Below, in pieces: positions 17,971 through 27,384 of a DNA stretch of 64,000 bases (positions within the stretch are counted from its first letter, which is position 1; each line of letters begins with the position of its first letter). Both the position numbers and the translations under genes were made by a program. Source of the stretch: an uncultured Ruminococcus sp. (GTDB lineage Bacteria; Bacillota; Clostridia; Oscillospirales; Ruminococcaceae); contig CAMKMD010000017.1 in the NCBI GenBank assembly GCA_946413815.1, forward strand, positions 1 to 64,000, read 5' to 3'. The notes under the pieces were generated by a model. The model worked only from the letters and a program-made list of their open reading frames with translations. It was not told where the DNA came from and ran no database searches.

Positions 17971-18004
17971 GGCTGAGTGATCTGTGCGGTTGCTCAGCCT
18001 TTTT
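17971..18004 (+). terminator. Intrinsic terminator of the CotH gene
   Basis: GGCTGAG and CTCAGCC form a stem followed by TTTTT, 82 bp after the stop. Confidence 0.75.
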
Positions 18005-18105
18005 GTCCGCCTTCATATTATCTGCAGCTCCGGATCAATTGTCCTGTCCGGCACATATTAAAGGGCTGCTGTTAGGAGATGGCTGTATTTATCGCAATGA
18101 ATGAT

Positions 18106-18133
18106 TTGACATTAAAAAAATTTTCGGTATAAT
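18106..18133 (+). promoter_or_regulatory. Sigma-A promoter of the wall-anchored LRR gene
   Basis: TTGACA (18106-18111) and TATAAT (18128-18133) are 16 nt apart. The leader to 18320 is about 180 nt long; no known riboswitch fold was recognised in it. Confidence 0.75.
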
Positions 18134-18319
18134 ATAGGATTGTAATGCTCAATTTGTTAACGAAAACGTCTTGCTATGAAAGTTTAATCGTGCAATGATA
18201 ATGCAAGGAGATGAGGGGCAGAACATATTTCAGAAGGAAGTGCAGTAACATTCATTCCGGGCGTTTCTCTGATTTCAGCTATTGTTTCAGCATTATAAAT
18301 TCGGCAAAGGAGTAATATA

Positions 18320-21300
18320 ATGAGAAAATTCAATCAACTATGCAGATCTGTTCTGAGCGGAACTCTTGCTATGGCGATAGTTTCCGCCAATGCAGTACTG
18401 CCTGTGGCCGCCCGCGGAGCAGATGCTGAGGAAACAGATATTGCTTTCGCATCGGATATTGCAGGCGATGCCGCAGAAGGATACGATGCCGAAGGCAGTA
18501 TCGTTTATGCTGTGGAGGAGACCACATCAGCAGAAAGCACCGTATTATCAACGGCATATACCGGGATCGTTACGACGGTGACCACAACTGCCGTTGTAAA
18601 GCCTGTTGTGGCTTCTATGGCAGAGGAGAACGGTTACAAGTATTATATAACCGGAGGCAATGCTGTTATAGACTGTTATATCGGAGAGGATCACGAAGTC
18701 GAGATCCCTGAATCCCTGGGCGGTCTGACGGTGACGGAGATAGGCTATGCAGCTTTCAGCGGCAACAGGAATATCACCTCGGTCAGGATTCCGGAAACGG
18801 TAAAACGTATAAACCACGATGCCTTCAACGGCTGTACCGCACTTGTATCCGTGGAGCTTCCCGATGGTATCACCAGCATACAGGACGGAGCATTTGCCGG
18901 CTGTGAGAGCCTGAAAGAGATAACCCTTCCTGAGTCGGTCTCCCGTATCGAGGATAATACATTCTCAGGCTGCAGGTCGCTCACTGACATAAGGCTGAAT
19001 TCCAATACGGACTACATCGGAAAAAGCGCTTTTTCATATTGCACCTCCCTGTCATCCTTCAGCATCCCTGAATCTGTGACCGCGATCGGCAATATGGCAT
19101 TTTCGGGCAGCGGTCTGGTAAGTATCGATGTTCCCGATACAGTGACCTCAATGGGCTATTCGGTTTTTGCCGATTGTAAAGCTCTTGAGGAGATAAGCCT
19201 TCCTGACGGGATAACAGAGCTGAAGTCAGGAGAAAACAAGGGTATGTTTTCCGGCTGCTCAGCGCTTAAAAACATCACCTTTCCCGGAAGGCTCAGTGAA
19301 ATAGGCGATATCGCATTTGCAGACTGCACCTCACTGGAAAGCATCAGTATACCGGGCACAGTTAATACTGTGGGAAAAGAGCTGTTCAGGAACTGTGAAA
19401 AGCTTGTAAATGCTGGGATACCGGAGTCTGTTACCCGTATAGAGGACGGTATGTTCATCGGCTGTGTGTCACTTCCTTCCATAGAGCTGCATGACGGTAT
19501 TGAGTATATCGGCAGCAAAGCTTTTGAAGACTGCGGCGCACTTGATGATTTAATCATTCCCGGCAGTGTTTCTGTCATAGGTGATTCCTGCTTCCTCAAC
19601 TGCGAGAGCCTTACAGAAATAGATATCCCGGCATCAGTGACCGCTCTTGGAACAGCTGCTCTTGCAGGCTGTACTTCACTTGTGAAGGCAGCAATTCCAG
19701 ACAGTATAGAGGAGCTTGGAAATTCCGGAGATACAGGTCTGTTTACAAATGATATATCCCTTAAAGAAGTGAAGCTGCCTGCCTCGCTTAAAACTATAGG
19801 CGCAAATACATTCAGGAACTGCCTGTCTCTGGAGGAGATAGGTCTTCCCGAAACTGTTTCGGCCATAGGCGGCTATGCCTTTGAAGGCTGCTCCTCACTC
19901 AGGGAAATAACTCTTCCCGGAGGTGTTGCTGCTCTGAGCGATAAGACTTTCAGTGGGTGCAGTGCTCTTTCATCAGTTATTCTCCCGGAGAATTTTCATG
20001 TGGCCGGAAATTATGCGTTTGAAAACTGCACAAGCCTTGCTGATCTTGGCAAAAAGTCAGGGTTCTTCAGGTTTGCGGAGGATACCTTCACAGGCTGCAG
20101 CTCCCTCAGTGACGAGAGAGCAACAGTATTCACAAATGATACTCCTGTGGTAAATGTGAGCTCGGCTGCAAGCATTGTGGGCGGTCTGGCTAACTTCAGC
20201 ATAAAGTATGACCTCAACGACTGGATTAGCTCAGACCTTGCCGGTAACGGAACGGTCAGCTTTGAGATACCGGTGCCTGAGGGACTCAGTCTTATAGAGA
20301 GCTCAGTCATCTCGGATTCTGCTGAAAACAAGGTATCATACGCAGGAAACAACAGCCTTATCTCGCTTTCAAAGCCTGAGGGTACTCTTCGTTTCTCCGC
20401 GAGGATAGAGGCATATAATGCAAACGATTATATCATAGCTCCGAAGATACATTTCAATTCCCGCAATTACAGCTGGATACAGCGTCTGCCTGTAATGGCG
20501 CTTACCGTTCCGAAGATAACCATTTCCGCGCAGAGCACTGTCTCAAGTCTTGAATGCGATGTTTTCGGAATAGCTGAGCCGGGCAGAAAGGTAAAGATAT
20601 ATGTGGACGGAGAGCCTGCGGGTACTGTAGTATCAAATCAGTATACAGGCAGGTACTCTGCGACAGTATCGCTGCCCGCAAAGAAGGATTCCGCACAGTA
20701 TAATATCTCCGCTGTATGCGGCGTGGACAAGACAGAGGAGCTAAGCGTGATCTACTCCGATGCAAAGCCTTCCATAAAGAAGGTGGATCTGATCTACTGC
20801 ACTCACGCTCCCACGGATATAAATGATTATATGGAGACTCTTGATATCACCGGTGTCTTCACAAAAGGCGAGCATCCTGTGATACAGTACTATCCCAAGG
20901 GCAATATGCGTTTCAGGATCGAGACACATAATTCCGACAGGATATCATTTATCCTCGTAAGAAGCAAGAAGGGCTCTGAATCAAAGTATCTTGTCGCATC
21001 ATACGATGAAAAAGAGAAGGCATGGATCACACCTGCGGATCAGTACTTTGACGAATCAGACCACAACTATGTTCCCGGTTCACTGAACTTTATCATTATC
21101 GACAAGACCGATGACATTGTGGATTCAGAGGCCGCTGAGGCAATGATCAAAAGCATTGATCTCGGAGACCTGACCAGAAGTTATGATGTAGTTGATGATT
21201 CAAGCTGTATCTGCAGGCTTGAAGACGGAAAGGGCGGTATCTGCACCGAGTGTTACTATTACGGCTCAGATTCAGTCCTGGTAAACGGAAAGAAGCTTAC

Positions 21301-23416
21301 TGCTGCGGCTGTCGCAGAAGCTGCCGGGACCTATGGATTCAGGAAGTCTGATAAGAAGGTTCTTCATGACGGAGTGCTGTTCTCCATGTATCTCAGAACT
21401 ACCCGCTACAACAGGATCGATGCAGACGGTACGGACACTGTTGCCGCTTATGACAAGTCAGTGCTTGAGCAGGTAGACAAGGCATATAAGAAGGCCGGCA
21501 GGCTCAGTTATGACATGGAGGACTATGTCGTGTTCTCGCAGATACTGGTGGCTGATGACGGAAGCAGACCTGCACATATGCTCGTTACCGCTGATGCTCA
21601 GATATTTGACGAAGAGGTTAACGTCAACAGATCCGACTATAAGGTAAGGCAGATCACTTCACCGGGGCTGACAGAGAGAATCTTCCACAGCCTTTCCGGC
21701 GCAAGGCTGTTAGCTGATAATGACGGCGACGGCAAGGACGACGGATCAGCTGATGATTATCTGTCTGAGAAAGCCGAGGAAGCAGTTAATGATTATATAG
21801 ATTCAAAGACGGATGAACTGGTACATAACGCACTGGAAGATTATCCGAATGCTTCCGCATTATACGATGACATAAATCAGGGAGCCGATGCTCTTGATAG
21901 TTTAAACGAATTCAAAGAGTATTGCGATGATGCGAACGAAGAAGCGGAGCAGGTCAAGTCGGAAGACTGGGGAACTGATGAATGGAATGACTGGAAGGAT
22001 AATAATGCCGATCTGGAAAGAGCAGCAAAGATAGGCCTTACCGTTGGAGAGGACGTGATAAGCCATGATACAATGCTTGACGCTTTATATGGATATACTA
22101 TCGGAGCTATCAAAGAACGGTTAGATGATCTTTTTGACGGAATACGCAGGTACTACAAGCGCTATGCTGATATAGCCGCTGAAGAGTCAGGCAACGAAGA
22201 GGATGCCGGGGAAGGCGCAGAAGAAAAATACCAGACCGCATACGGACATCCCGGCCAGGTCAAAGTCCTTGTGGATCCCTCGGGCATTGTATACGAAGGT
22301 ATCCGTTCAAAGACGGTAAGCGGCGCAGTTGTGACCTGCTATGTGTTCAATGAGGACACAGGTGCATGGGAGGCATGGAACGCCGGTGACTATGATCAGA
22401 TTAATCCTCTTATTACAGATGAGGCAGGCTCCTATGCCTGGGATGTTCCTGAGGGAAGATACTATGTTACCTGCGAAAAGGAGGGCTATGAGCTCATAAA
22501 GAGCGAGGAATTCACAGTAGCTCCTCCGAAGTTTGATCTTGACTTCAACCTGCTCAATGAAGCGGCACCTGCCGTAAACGGATACACTCTCGGCGAGGAT
22601 ACCATCACCATCGGTTTTACGAAGGTAATGGATATCGATACTGTAAATAATGATTCAGTCAGATTAAGCGGTATCAGCGGCGATATCACTATCGAACCGC
22701 AGCTGCACACTGAGGGAGACAGGTATACCGACAGGTTCATCATAAGCGGTGATTTCAGCAGGGCAGCTGAGCTGAAGCTTACAGTAAACAGCAAGGCTTC
22801 TGACTACACAGGGGCGGCTTTGACTGAGTATTCAGCAGATATCGAAAATATCTATGCGGATCTTATACTTGAAAAGGAAAGTATCGGTCTTGTAGCTGAG
22901 GATACATATCAGATCACAGCAAACAAGAAGATCGTATCTTATACCTCTGATGATACGGGGATCGCAGCTGTTGACAAGAACGGCCTTGTTACAGCGGTTT
23001 CCGCAGGCAGCGCAAAAATAACTGCTGTTGACAGCACAGGTAAAAAAGCTGTTCTGGAAGTTGCGGTAGAGGCAAAGCTGGTCATTGACGAGGCTACAGC
23101 TGAAAAGCTGGAGAAACAGGCTCTGAATGATTACAGGCTCAGAACGGGTGTGACAGCGGCAGAGAGCGAATGCAAGGTAGCCGGCAACAAGTGCATCGTT
23201 GAGATCAGGGACGAGGACGGAAATATCCTTGATGTATACACTCTTGATCCCGAAACAGGCGTTGGTACTGATTCGGAGGGGGAAGCAGTCGATCTTCCTC
23301 AGACGGGCAACAACTCCGTTAACAGTATACTCTGGGTGATCGCTGCGATAGCACTGATCTGCTCAGGCCTGTTCAGCATCGGGATATCCGGGCTGATTTC
23401 ACGCAGACGCAGCTGA
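18320..23416 (+). CDS. Sortase-anchored BspA-like leucine-rich-repeat surface protein
   Basis: A 1698-residue protein with RBS AAAGGAG and a signal peptide (cleavage near VAARGA). Residues about 110-610 are LRR_5 (BspA/TpLRR) repeats of about 23 residues, built around IPxxVTxIGxxAFxxCxSL. They are followed by beta-rich segments and a calcium-loop stretch DNDGDGKDDG (about residue 1133). After that come a helical, highly acidic part, a carboxypeptidase-regulatory-like domain (about 1310-1400) and a Big_2 Ig-like domain (about 1510-1590). The C-terminus has LPQTG at 1659-1663, a membrane helix and RRRS, a complete sortase signal. It is the only protein in the window anchored this way; the other LRR proteins carry dockerins or lack an anchor. 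A role in adhesion to host or plant material is inferred from the family. Confidence 0.9.
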   Translation: MRKFNQLCRSVLSGTLAMAIVSANAVLPVAARGADAEETDIAFASDIAGDAAEGYDAEGSIVYAVEETTSAESTVLSTAYTGIVTTVTTTAVVKPVVASMAEENGYKYYITGGNAVIDCYIGEDHEVEIPESLGGLTVTEIGYAAFSGNRNITSVRIPETVKRINHDAFNGCTALVSVELPDGITSIQDGAFAGCESLKEITLPESVSRIEDNTFSGCRSLTDIRLNSNTDYIGKSAFSYCTSLSSFSIPESVTAIGNMAFSGSGLVSIDVPDTVTSMGYSVFADCKALEEISLPDGITELKSGENKGMFSGCSALKNITFPGRLSEIGDIAFADCTSLESISIPGTVNTVGKELFRNCEKLVNAGIPESVTRIEDGMFIGCVSLPSIELHDGIEYIGSKAFEDCGALDDLIIPGSVSVIGDSCFLNCESLTEIDIPASVTALGTAALAGCTSLVKAAIPDSIEELGNSGDTGLFTNDISLKEVKLPASLKTIGANTFRNCLSLEEIGLPETVSAIGGYAFEGCSSLREITLPGGVAALSDKTFSGCSALSSVILPENFHVAGNYAFENCTSLADLGKKSGFFRFAEDTFTGCSSLSDERATVFTNDTPVVNVSSAASIVGGLANFSIKYDLNDWISSDLAGNGTVSFEIPVPEGLSLIESSVISDSAENKVSYAGNNSLISLSKPEGTLRFSARIEAYNANDYIIAPKIHFNSRNYSWIQRLPVMALTVPKITISAQSTVSSLECDVFGIAEPGRKVKIYVDGEPAGTVVSNQYTGRYSATVSLPAKKDSAQYNISAVCGVDKTEELSVIYSDAKPSIKKVDLIYCTHAPTDINDYMETLDITGVFTKGEHPVIQYYPKGNMRFRIETHNSDRISFILVRSKKGSESKYLVASYDEKEKAWITPADQYFDESDHNYVPGSLNFIIIDKTDDIVDSEAAEAMIKSIDLGDLTRSYDVVDDSSCICRLEDGKGGICTECYYYGSDSVLVNGKKLTAAAVAEAAGTYGFRKSDKKVLHDGVLFSMYLRTTRYNRIDADGTDTVAAYDKSVLEQVDKAYKKAGRLSYDMEDYVVFSQILVADDGSRPAHMLVTADAQIFDEEVNVNRSDYKVRQITSPGLTERIFHSLSGARLLADNDGDGKDDGSADDYLSEKAEEAVNDYIDSKTDELVHNALEDYPNASALYDDINQGADALDSLNEFKEYCDDANEEAEQVKSEDWGTDEWNDWKDNNADLERAAKIGLTVGEDVISHDTMLDALYGYTIGAIKERLDDLFDGIRRYYKRYADIAAEESGNEEDAGEGAEEKYQTAYGHPGQVKVLVDPSGIVYEGIRSKTVSGAVVTCYVFNEDTGAWEAWNAGDYDQINPLITDEAGSYAWDVPEGRYYVTCEKEGYELIKSEEFTVAPPKFDLDFNLLNEAAPAVNGYTLGEDTITIGFTKVMDIDTVNNDSVRLSGISGDITIEPQLHTEGDRYTDRFIISGDFSRAAELKLTVNSKASDYTGAALTEYSADIENIYADLILEKESIGLVAEDTYQITANKKIVSYTSDDTGIAAVDKNGLVTAVSAGSAKITAVDSTGKKAVLEVAVEAKLVIDEATAEKLEKQALNDYRLRTGVTAAESECKVAGNKCIVEIRDEDGNILDVYTLDPETGVGTDSEGEAVDLPQTGNNSVNSILWVIAAIALICSGLFSIGISGLISRRRS

Positions 23417-23449
23417 TAAAAGCTATAGGCATATATTCAGATCAAAAGA

Positions 23450-23474
23450 GAGGCTCCTGTAGTACGGGAGCCTC
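23450..23474 (+). terminator. Terminator hairpin, first copy of a 25-bp duplicated palindrome
   Basis: GAGGCTCC and GGGAGCCTC pair around TGTAGTAC, 33 bp after the LRR gene stop. The identical 25 bases recur at 23717-23741. Confidence 0.75.
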
Positions 23475-23716
23475 AGCTTGTCAAATAAGTCTGTTTTACA
23501 GTAAAACCCAAACGGTTGGGATTCTAAAGGGTCTTCGACCCTTTAGCGGAGTCCAGAGGCAGAGCCTCTGGTGGGGCGTGGGGCAAAGCCCCACATATAG
23601 CCGCAAAGCGCCCCGCAAGGGGTGAATTCAAAAACAGTCCGGGGGACTGTTTTTGAAGAGGGGACGCCCTGCAAGAGAGGGCGTCCCCTGAATTGATACA
23701 GGTTTTTTGACTGACT
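23475..23716 (+). repeat. Composite intergenic repeat, copy C (longest)
   Basis: It begins AGCTTGTCAAATAAG, then AAAACCCAAACGGTTGGG, then the CTTCG-loop hairpin AAAGGG/CCCTTT and GCGGAGTCCAGA, all shared with copy A. Further hairpins follow: CCAGAGGC/GCCTCTGG, GGGGC/GCCCC, AAAAACAGTCC/GGACTGTTTTT (about 23629-23656) and GGGGACGCCCT/AGGGCGTCCCC (about 23659-23689). No ORF with an RBS lies inside. The 25-bp palindrome flanks it on both sides. Confidence 0.7.
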
Positions 23717-23741
23717 GAGGCTCCTGTAGTACGGGAGCCTC
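23717..23741 (+). repeat. Second copy of the 25-bp terminator palindrome
   Basis: Identical over 25 bases to 23450-23474. Sequence outside the 25 bases differs on both sides. Confidence 0.8.
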
Positions 23742-23818
23742 TCGTTCTGTAAAGAAACAAATGAAGGGGCAGAGTATCAGATGACAGTCTGAAAAGCCAT
23801 GGTCTGCGGGAGCTCTGC

Positions 23819-23847
23819 TTTACACCCTTCCGCTTGTGTGATATAAT
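23819..23847 (+). promoter_or_regulatory. Promoter and leader of the second sigma operon
   Basis: TTTACA (23819-23824) and TATAAT (23842-23847) are 17 nt apart. About 15 nt into the transcript GGCCG/CGGCC with a T5 run (about 23864-23891) could form an attenuator. The rest of the leader to 24027 is A/T-rich. Confidence 0.6.
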
Positions 23848-24026
23848 AAGTGTGAAAAGGGGGCCGGTATTCACGGCCGTATTGGTTTTTCCCTCCCGGT
23901 TTGCGGTAAGAGGGGCATACTCTGGAATAGATTCATAATATATTCACAAAAAGTTAATCAAACGTTTACAATTTCGTGCGCACAAAGCCCTGTTCAATCC
24001 GTCATACATAGTGAAGGGAGGTCAAT

Positions 24027-24473
24027 ATGTCATTAGATTTGAAAGATCAGTACGATAGGATCTTAAGGTACTGCTTCCATAAAGTACATAACCGTGATAT
24101 AGCAGAAGACATAACTCAGGAGACCTTCCTTCGGTTCCTTGAACACCCGCAGTATCACAACATTGGAAAGGATCTGCAGTATCTGTACACGATAGCCGGC
24201 AATCTGTGCGCGGATCATTACCGTAAAACACCTTCTGAGGAACTTACTGATACCTTTCCTGATGACGCAGATCACGAGGACGATGTCCTTACGGGACTGG
24301 CTCTTTCAAACGCCATAAGAAAACTGCCCGAGGAGGACAGCGAGCTCATACTTCTGCGGTATAAGAATGAAGTACCTGTCAGTGTTCTGAGCAAGCTCTA
24401 CGGAGTTTCGAGGTTCGCAATGGACCGGAGAATAAAAAAGATACTGTCTGTTCTGAAAAAAGAATTTGAGTGA
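24027..24473 (+). CDS. ECF-type RNA polymerase sigma factor
   Basis: A 148-residue sigma factor. Region 2 is at about residues 5-65 (RILRYCFHKVHNRDIAEDITQETFLRFLEHP). Region 4 is at about 90-145 (LPEEDSELILLRYKNEVPVSVLSKLYGVSRFAMDRRIKKILSVLKKEF), with an HTH. RBS AAGGGAGG precedes ATG at 24027. The anti-sigma-like dockerin gene starts 15 bp after its stop. It is shorter and clearly diverged from the sigma factors at 2445 and 56566, so the two dockerin-linked loci are not a simple recent duplication. Confidence 0.87.
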   Translation: MSLDLKDQYDRILRYCFHKVHNRDIAEDITQETFLRFLEHPQYHNIGKDLQYLYTIAGNLCADHYRKTPSEELTDTFPDDADHEDDVLTGLALSNAIRKLPEEDSELILLRYKNEVPVSVLSKLYGVSRFAMDRRIKKILSVLKKEFE

Positions 24474-24488
24474 TGGGAGGTAATTGAT

Positions 24489-27029
24489 TTGAATAAAAAG
24501 TTCAGAAAAGCTATTCAGGATTCGTACGAATCAATGGATAACAATAAAAAAGATGCTTTTTTTGCCGAAATAGAAAACCTCTCGTCCTATGAGCGGAGAG
24601 AGACAAGGCTGCCGGTATTCTACAGGTTTGCCGCAGGCGCAGCCGGTCTTGCAGCAGCTTTCTGTGTAGGTGTATATCTTAAGAATATGCCTGCACCTCC
24701 GGACATATCAGCTCCTGAGGATATGATCGTATCAGAAACAGAACCGGCCTGTACCGGCAGCGCTCCTGCTGTTACGGAAAGACCGGAGAAAAAGACGGAA
24801 AGGCGTACAACGGGCCGGACGGCTGTAACATCAGCTGCCGCAGAAACTTATACAACTGCCGCTGTCATCGTGACATCCGCAGCTGCTCCACAGACACAGG
24901 GCGGCTCTCCTGTCAGCAGTATACAGGCCACGGCTGCAGCACCCACAGCCGTGAACATTGACAACGGCTACGGAACAGAGAATACTGATCCGGCATCATA
25001 CTATGAATACGAAGGGAGTTATATTATGAAGAAATACACAGCATTCCTGGCGGCGGTCGTCATGATGTCAAATGCAACATCGATCAACGCAGGCGCGCAG
25101 GAATATAAACCGGATAATGATTGTTTATATGGCGTACAGGCAGTAAAAGCATACGTAGAACAGAACGGAGAATCCTGGCTGGATCTGAACAGTGACGGAA
25201 AGTTTGACATTTTTGATGTGTATGCATACTACAGCATTGATGATTCCTATGAAGGCGACTGCACCGTTCCTGCCTACATACAGGAGAAATATGATTCACG
25301 TCCTGCGGCTGAAATTGCTTTTACGTATGGAAGCAGCACTCACAGATCATACATCGACGCCGGGTCGGATTATTATTTTGAAGCTTCTGATCCGGACTAC
25401 AGGATCAATTCGTATGATCTGATGGAATATTTCCTGGACACAAATACCTGTCATTATGAGTATACTGACCCGAATTATTATATCGACAATTGTCCTGACG
25501 AATACAATGATATGATACCTCATGATCTTATCAGGCATGAAGAGGGCAACTGGGATATCGTTGAGTATCTGAAGAAAAAATTCTTTATATGTGAAGACGG
25601 ACAGATCAGACCTATCAGCAAGGATGACATCGAGGTGTTCAATACCGGATATGACGAGAACTTTGGCCATTATGCAAATATCACGTCCATGGATGTTCTC
25701 AGACAAAATAAGGATGTACGTACTTCACGTATTCATCGTTTTATTGATACTCTGAAGTACAAGATCTACGATACCGGAAACAGCTGCTACATAATCAAGG
25801 ATCTCGTAGAGAAAGGCATCGTTGATGCCGATATCAATTCGGACGGAGTATTCAATTTTGAAGATGTTGCTCTGACGGCTGCTTCAGTTTATTGTGTATC
25901 AGGACTCAGCAGAGATAATTGTCTGCTGGAGATAGCCCTTCCTGATACCGATTGGGACGAACTGCCGGAATCAATGGATTTCTCAGAACGTCCCAATACA
26001 AGGAGCGGTGCGGAGAAAGCTATCAGATTCTATAAGACAGCAGCAGCATATATATACACTTTCGACAAGGGCATTGCTGAGGCACTTGCTGATTACTGCG
26101 TGATCAGTCAGGAGACAGATCCCAAGTATTTCGACTTTGACTTCTATGACAAGAATAACTATGGCTTCTACAGATCCTATCCTGTACTTGAGAATCTTGC
26201 CTTTTACGAGGAGCTTTCTATCAGATTCGGCCCCTCTTCAGAGGAAATCGAGCTTCCGGAGCGCATGAGCTTTACAAGGGAAGAGATAAATGAAGCATTT
26301 CCGGAATACTACAAGAAGGTCAGATCAGGCGAGCTTCCCAAGCCGGATATCAACCTCGACGGAAAGATAGATGACGCAGATTTCAACATCCTGTTCAATC
26401 TTGAATGTGAGTTCGGCGCTCCTTACAAGAAGGATTACCTCGGCACCATGGTAAGACGCTATCCCGAGCTCCTGCCTGTTATCGGTGTTTCACAGGAGAT
26501 ACGCGATAATTTCGAGACAAACTTTGATTTCAACAACAACGGTATAAGCGCAGACCTCCTTGAGACTGAGTGTATGCTTATGTATATCTACGGCGAGCTT
26601 GACAAGAACTACAGCGATACGCAGGCATTCCTGGATGCACAGGAGGCATACTTCCAGGAAAATCCCGATGTTCAGTATTACAAGGTATTCAACGATAATC
26701 ACTACTGGTTCAGCAGACATCACGGAACAGGATGGGGCGGCGGTCTGACATCAAAGGAAGAGCTTGACAGCATCGTGGCTGCTATTGCAGAATTCAACAT
26801 GGATATGACAGCTGAGGAAGGCACAGCAGCACCCGCTAAACCCGGTGATGCCAATATCGACACCAAGGTCAATATCGCTGATGCAGTATCTGTTCTCCAG
26901 TATCTCTCAAACAATACAAAATACCCCATGACAGCACAGGGTATCGAAAACGCAGACTGTGACGGCGTAAAGGGCATAACAGGCGGCGACGCAAGCGTTA
27001 TACAGAAAATAGATGCAGGTATCATCTGA
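24489..27029 (+). CDS. Membrane anti-sigma-like protein continuing in frame into a secreted EF-hand/dockerin protein (paralogue)
   Basis: This 846-residue frame starts at TTG 24489 (RBS GGGAGG). Residues 1-43 are cytoplasmic, 44-65 are a membrane helix (FAAGAAGLAAAFCVGVYL) and about 70-165 a Thr/Ala/Pro-rich linker. At M180 a second signal peptide starts (MKKYTAFLAAVVMMSNATS, cleavage near NAGA, mature start QEYKPDN). The secreted part carries Ca-loop motifs (DLNSDGKFDIFD, DINSDGVFNFED, DINLDGKIDDAD, DFNNNGISAD). It ends in a dockerin (GDANIDTKVNIADAVSVLQY, then ADCDGVKGITGGDASVIQK). Architecture, EYK-type mature N-terminus and dockerin subtype all match the protein at 194-2452. The dockerin should place it on a scaffold while the N-terminus could hold the sigma factor; which product forms is unknown. 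Confidence 0.8.
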   Translation: MNKKFRKAIQDSYESMDNNKKDAFFAEIENLSSYERRETRLPVFYRFAAGAAGLAAAFCVGVYLKNMPAPPDISAPEDMIVSETEPACTGSAPAVTERPEKKTERRTTGRTAVTSAAAETYTTAAVIVTSAAAPQTQGGSPVSSIQATAAAPTAVNIDNGYGTENTDPASYYEYEGSYIMKKYTAFLAAVVMMSNATSINAGAQEYKPDNDCLYGVQAVKAYVEQNGESWLDLNSDGKFDIFDVYAYYSIDDSYEGDCTVPAYIQEKYDSRPAAEIAFTYGSSTHRSYIDAGSDYYFEASDPDYRINSYDLMEYFLDTNTCHYEYTDPNYYIDNCPDEYNDMIPHDLIRHEEGNWDIVEYLKKKFFICEDGQIRPISKDDIEVFNTGYDENFGHYANITSMDVLRQNKDVRTSRIHRFIDTLKYKIYDTGNSCYIIKDLVEKGIVDADINSDGVFNFEDVALTAASVYCVSGLSRDNCLLEIALPDTDWDELPESMDFSERPNTRSGAEKAIRFYKTAAAYIYTFDKGIAEALADYCVISQETDPKYFDFDFYDKNNYGFYRSYPVLENLAFYEELSIRFGPSSEEIELPERMSFTREEINEAFPEYYKKVRSGELPKPDINLDGKIDDADFNILFNLECEFGAPYKKDYLGTMVRRYPELLPVIGVSQEIRDNFETNFDFNNNGISADLLETECMLMYIYGELDKNYSDTQAFLDAQEAYFQENPDVQYYKVFNDNHYWFSRHHGTGWGGGLTSKEELDSIVAAIAEFNMDMTAEEGTAAPAKPGDANIDTKVNIADAVSVLQYLSNNTKYPMTAQGIENADCDGVKGITGGDASVIQKIDAGII
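25011..25025 (+). promoter_or_regulatory. Internal RBS for a second start at 25026
   Basis: GAAGGGAG lies 7 nt before ATG 25026, in frame with the longer ORF (179 codons after its start) and followed by a signal peptide. It would give a 667-residue secreted protein (25026-27029). The same feature occurs at 1892-1906 in the paralogue. Confidence 0.7.
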
Positions 27030-27075
27030 TAATACATTCCACTTCTTTCCCACTACATGATATAGAATATATAAA

Positions 27076-27184
27076 TGCGTGCGGCGTTCGGGGGGACTGC
27101 CGCACGCAGACAAGCTGAGCAAAGAGATACAGAAGAACAGAAAACATGAATGAGAGGGCAGCTCTTCGGAGCTGCCTTCATTTT
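27076..27184 (+). terminator. Two hairpins downstream of the second dockerin gene
   Basis: TGCGTGCGGC pairs with GCCGCACGCA (27076-27108). It is followed by GACAAGCTGAGC, the reverse complement of the repeat lead-in GCTCAGCTTGTC. GGCAGCTC-TTCG-GAGCTGCC with TTCATTTT (27157-27184) is a typical intrinsic terminator. From 27185 to 27384 no further gene was seen. Confidence 0.7.
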
Positions 27185-27384
27185 GTCATACAGAATTCAG
27201 CACTCCGGACAGACAAAGCCTGCACAGCCGGCGGTCATACCGACGCTCTGTGCTTTCCTTGATTTTTCCACAAGGATGTGATATACTGTTAACAACTGCT
27301 GCTCCTTATCAGCAGGGACTTACATCCTGCTGCGGCTATGCGTCAGAGTTGCTCTCAGGGTGATGGAAAAGAGGCGACGGAACG

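Noticed and set aside
23524-23874. Minus-strand frame across the composite repeat
   Set aside because: It spans hairpin repeats and a promoter, has no RBS and no domain.
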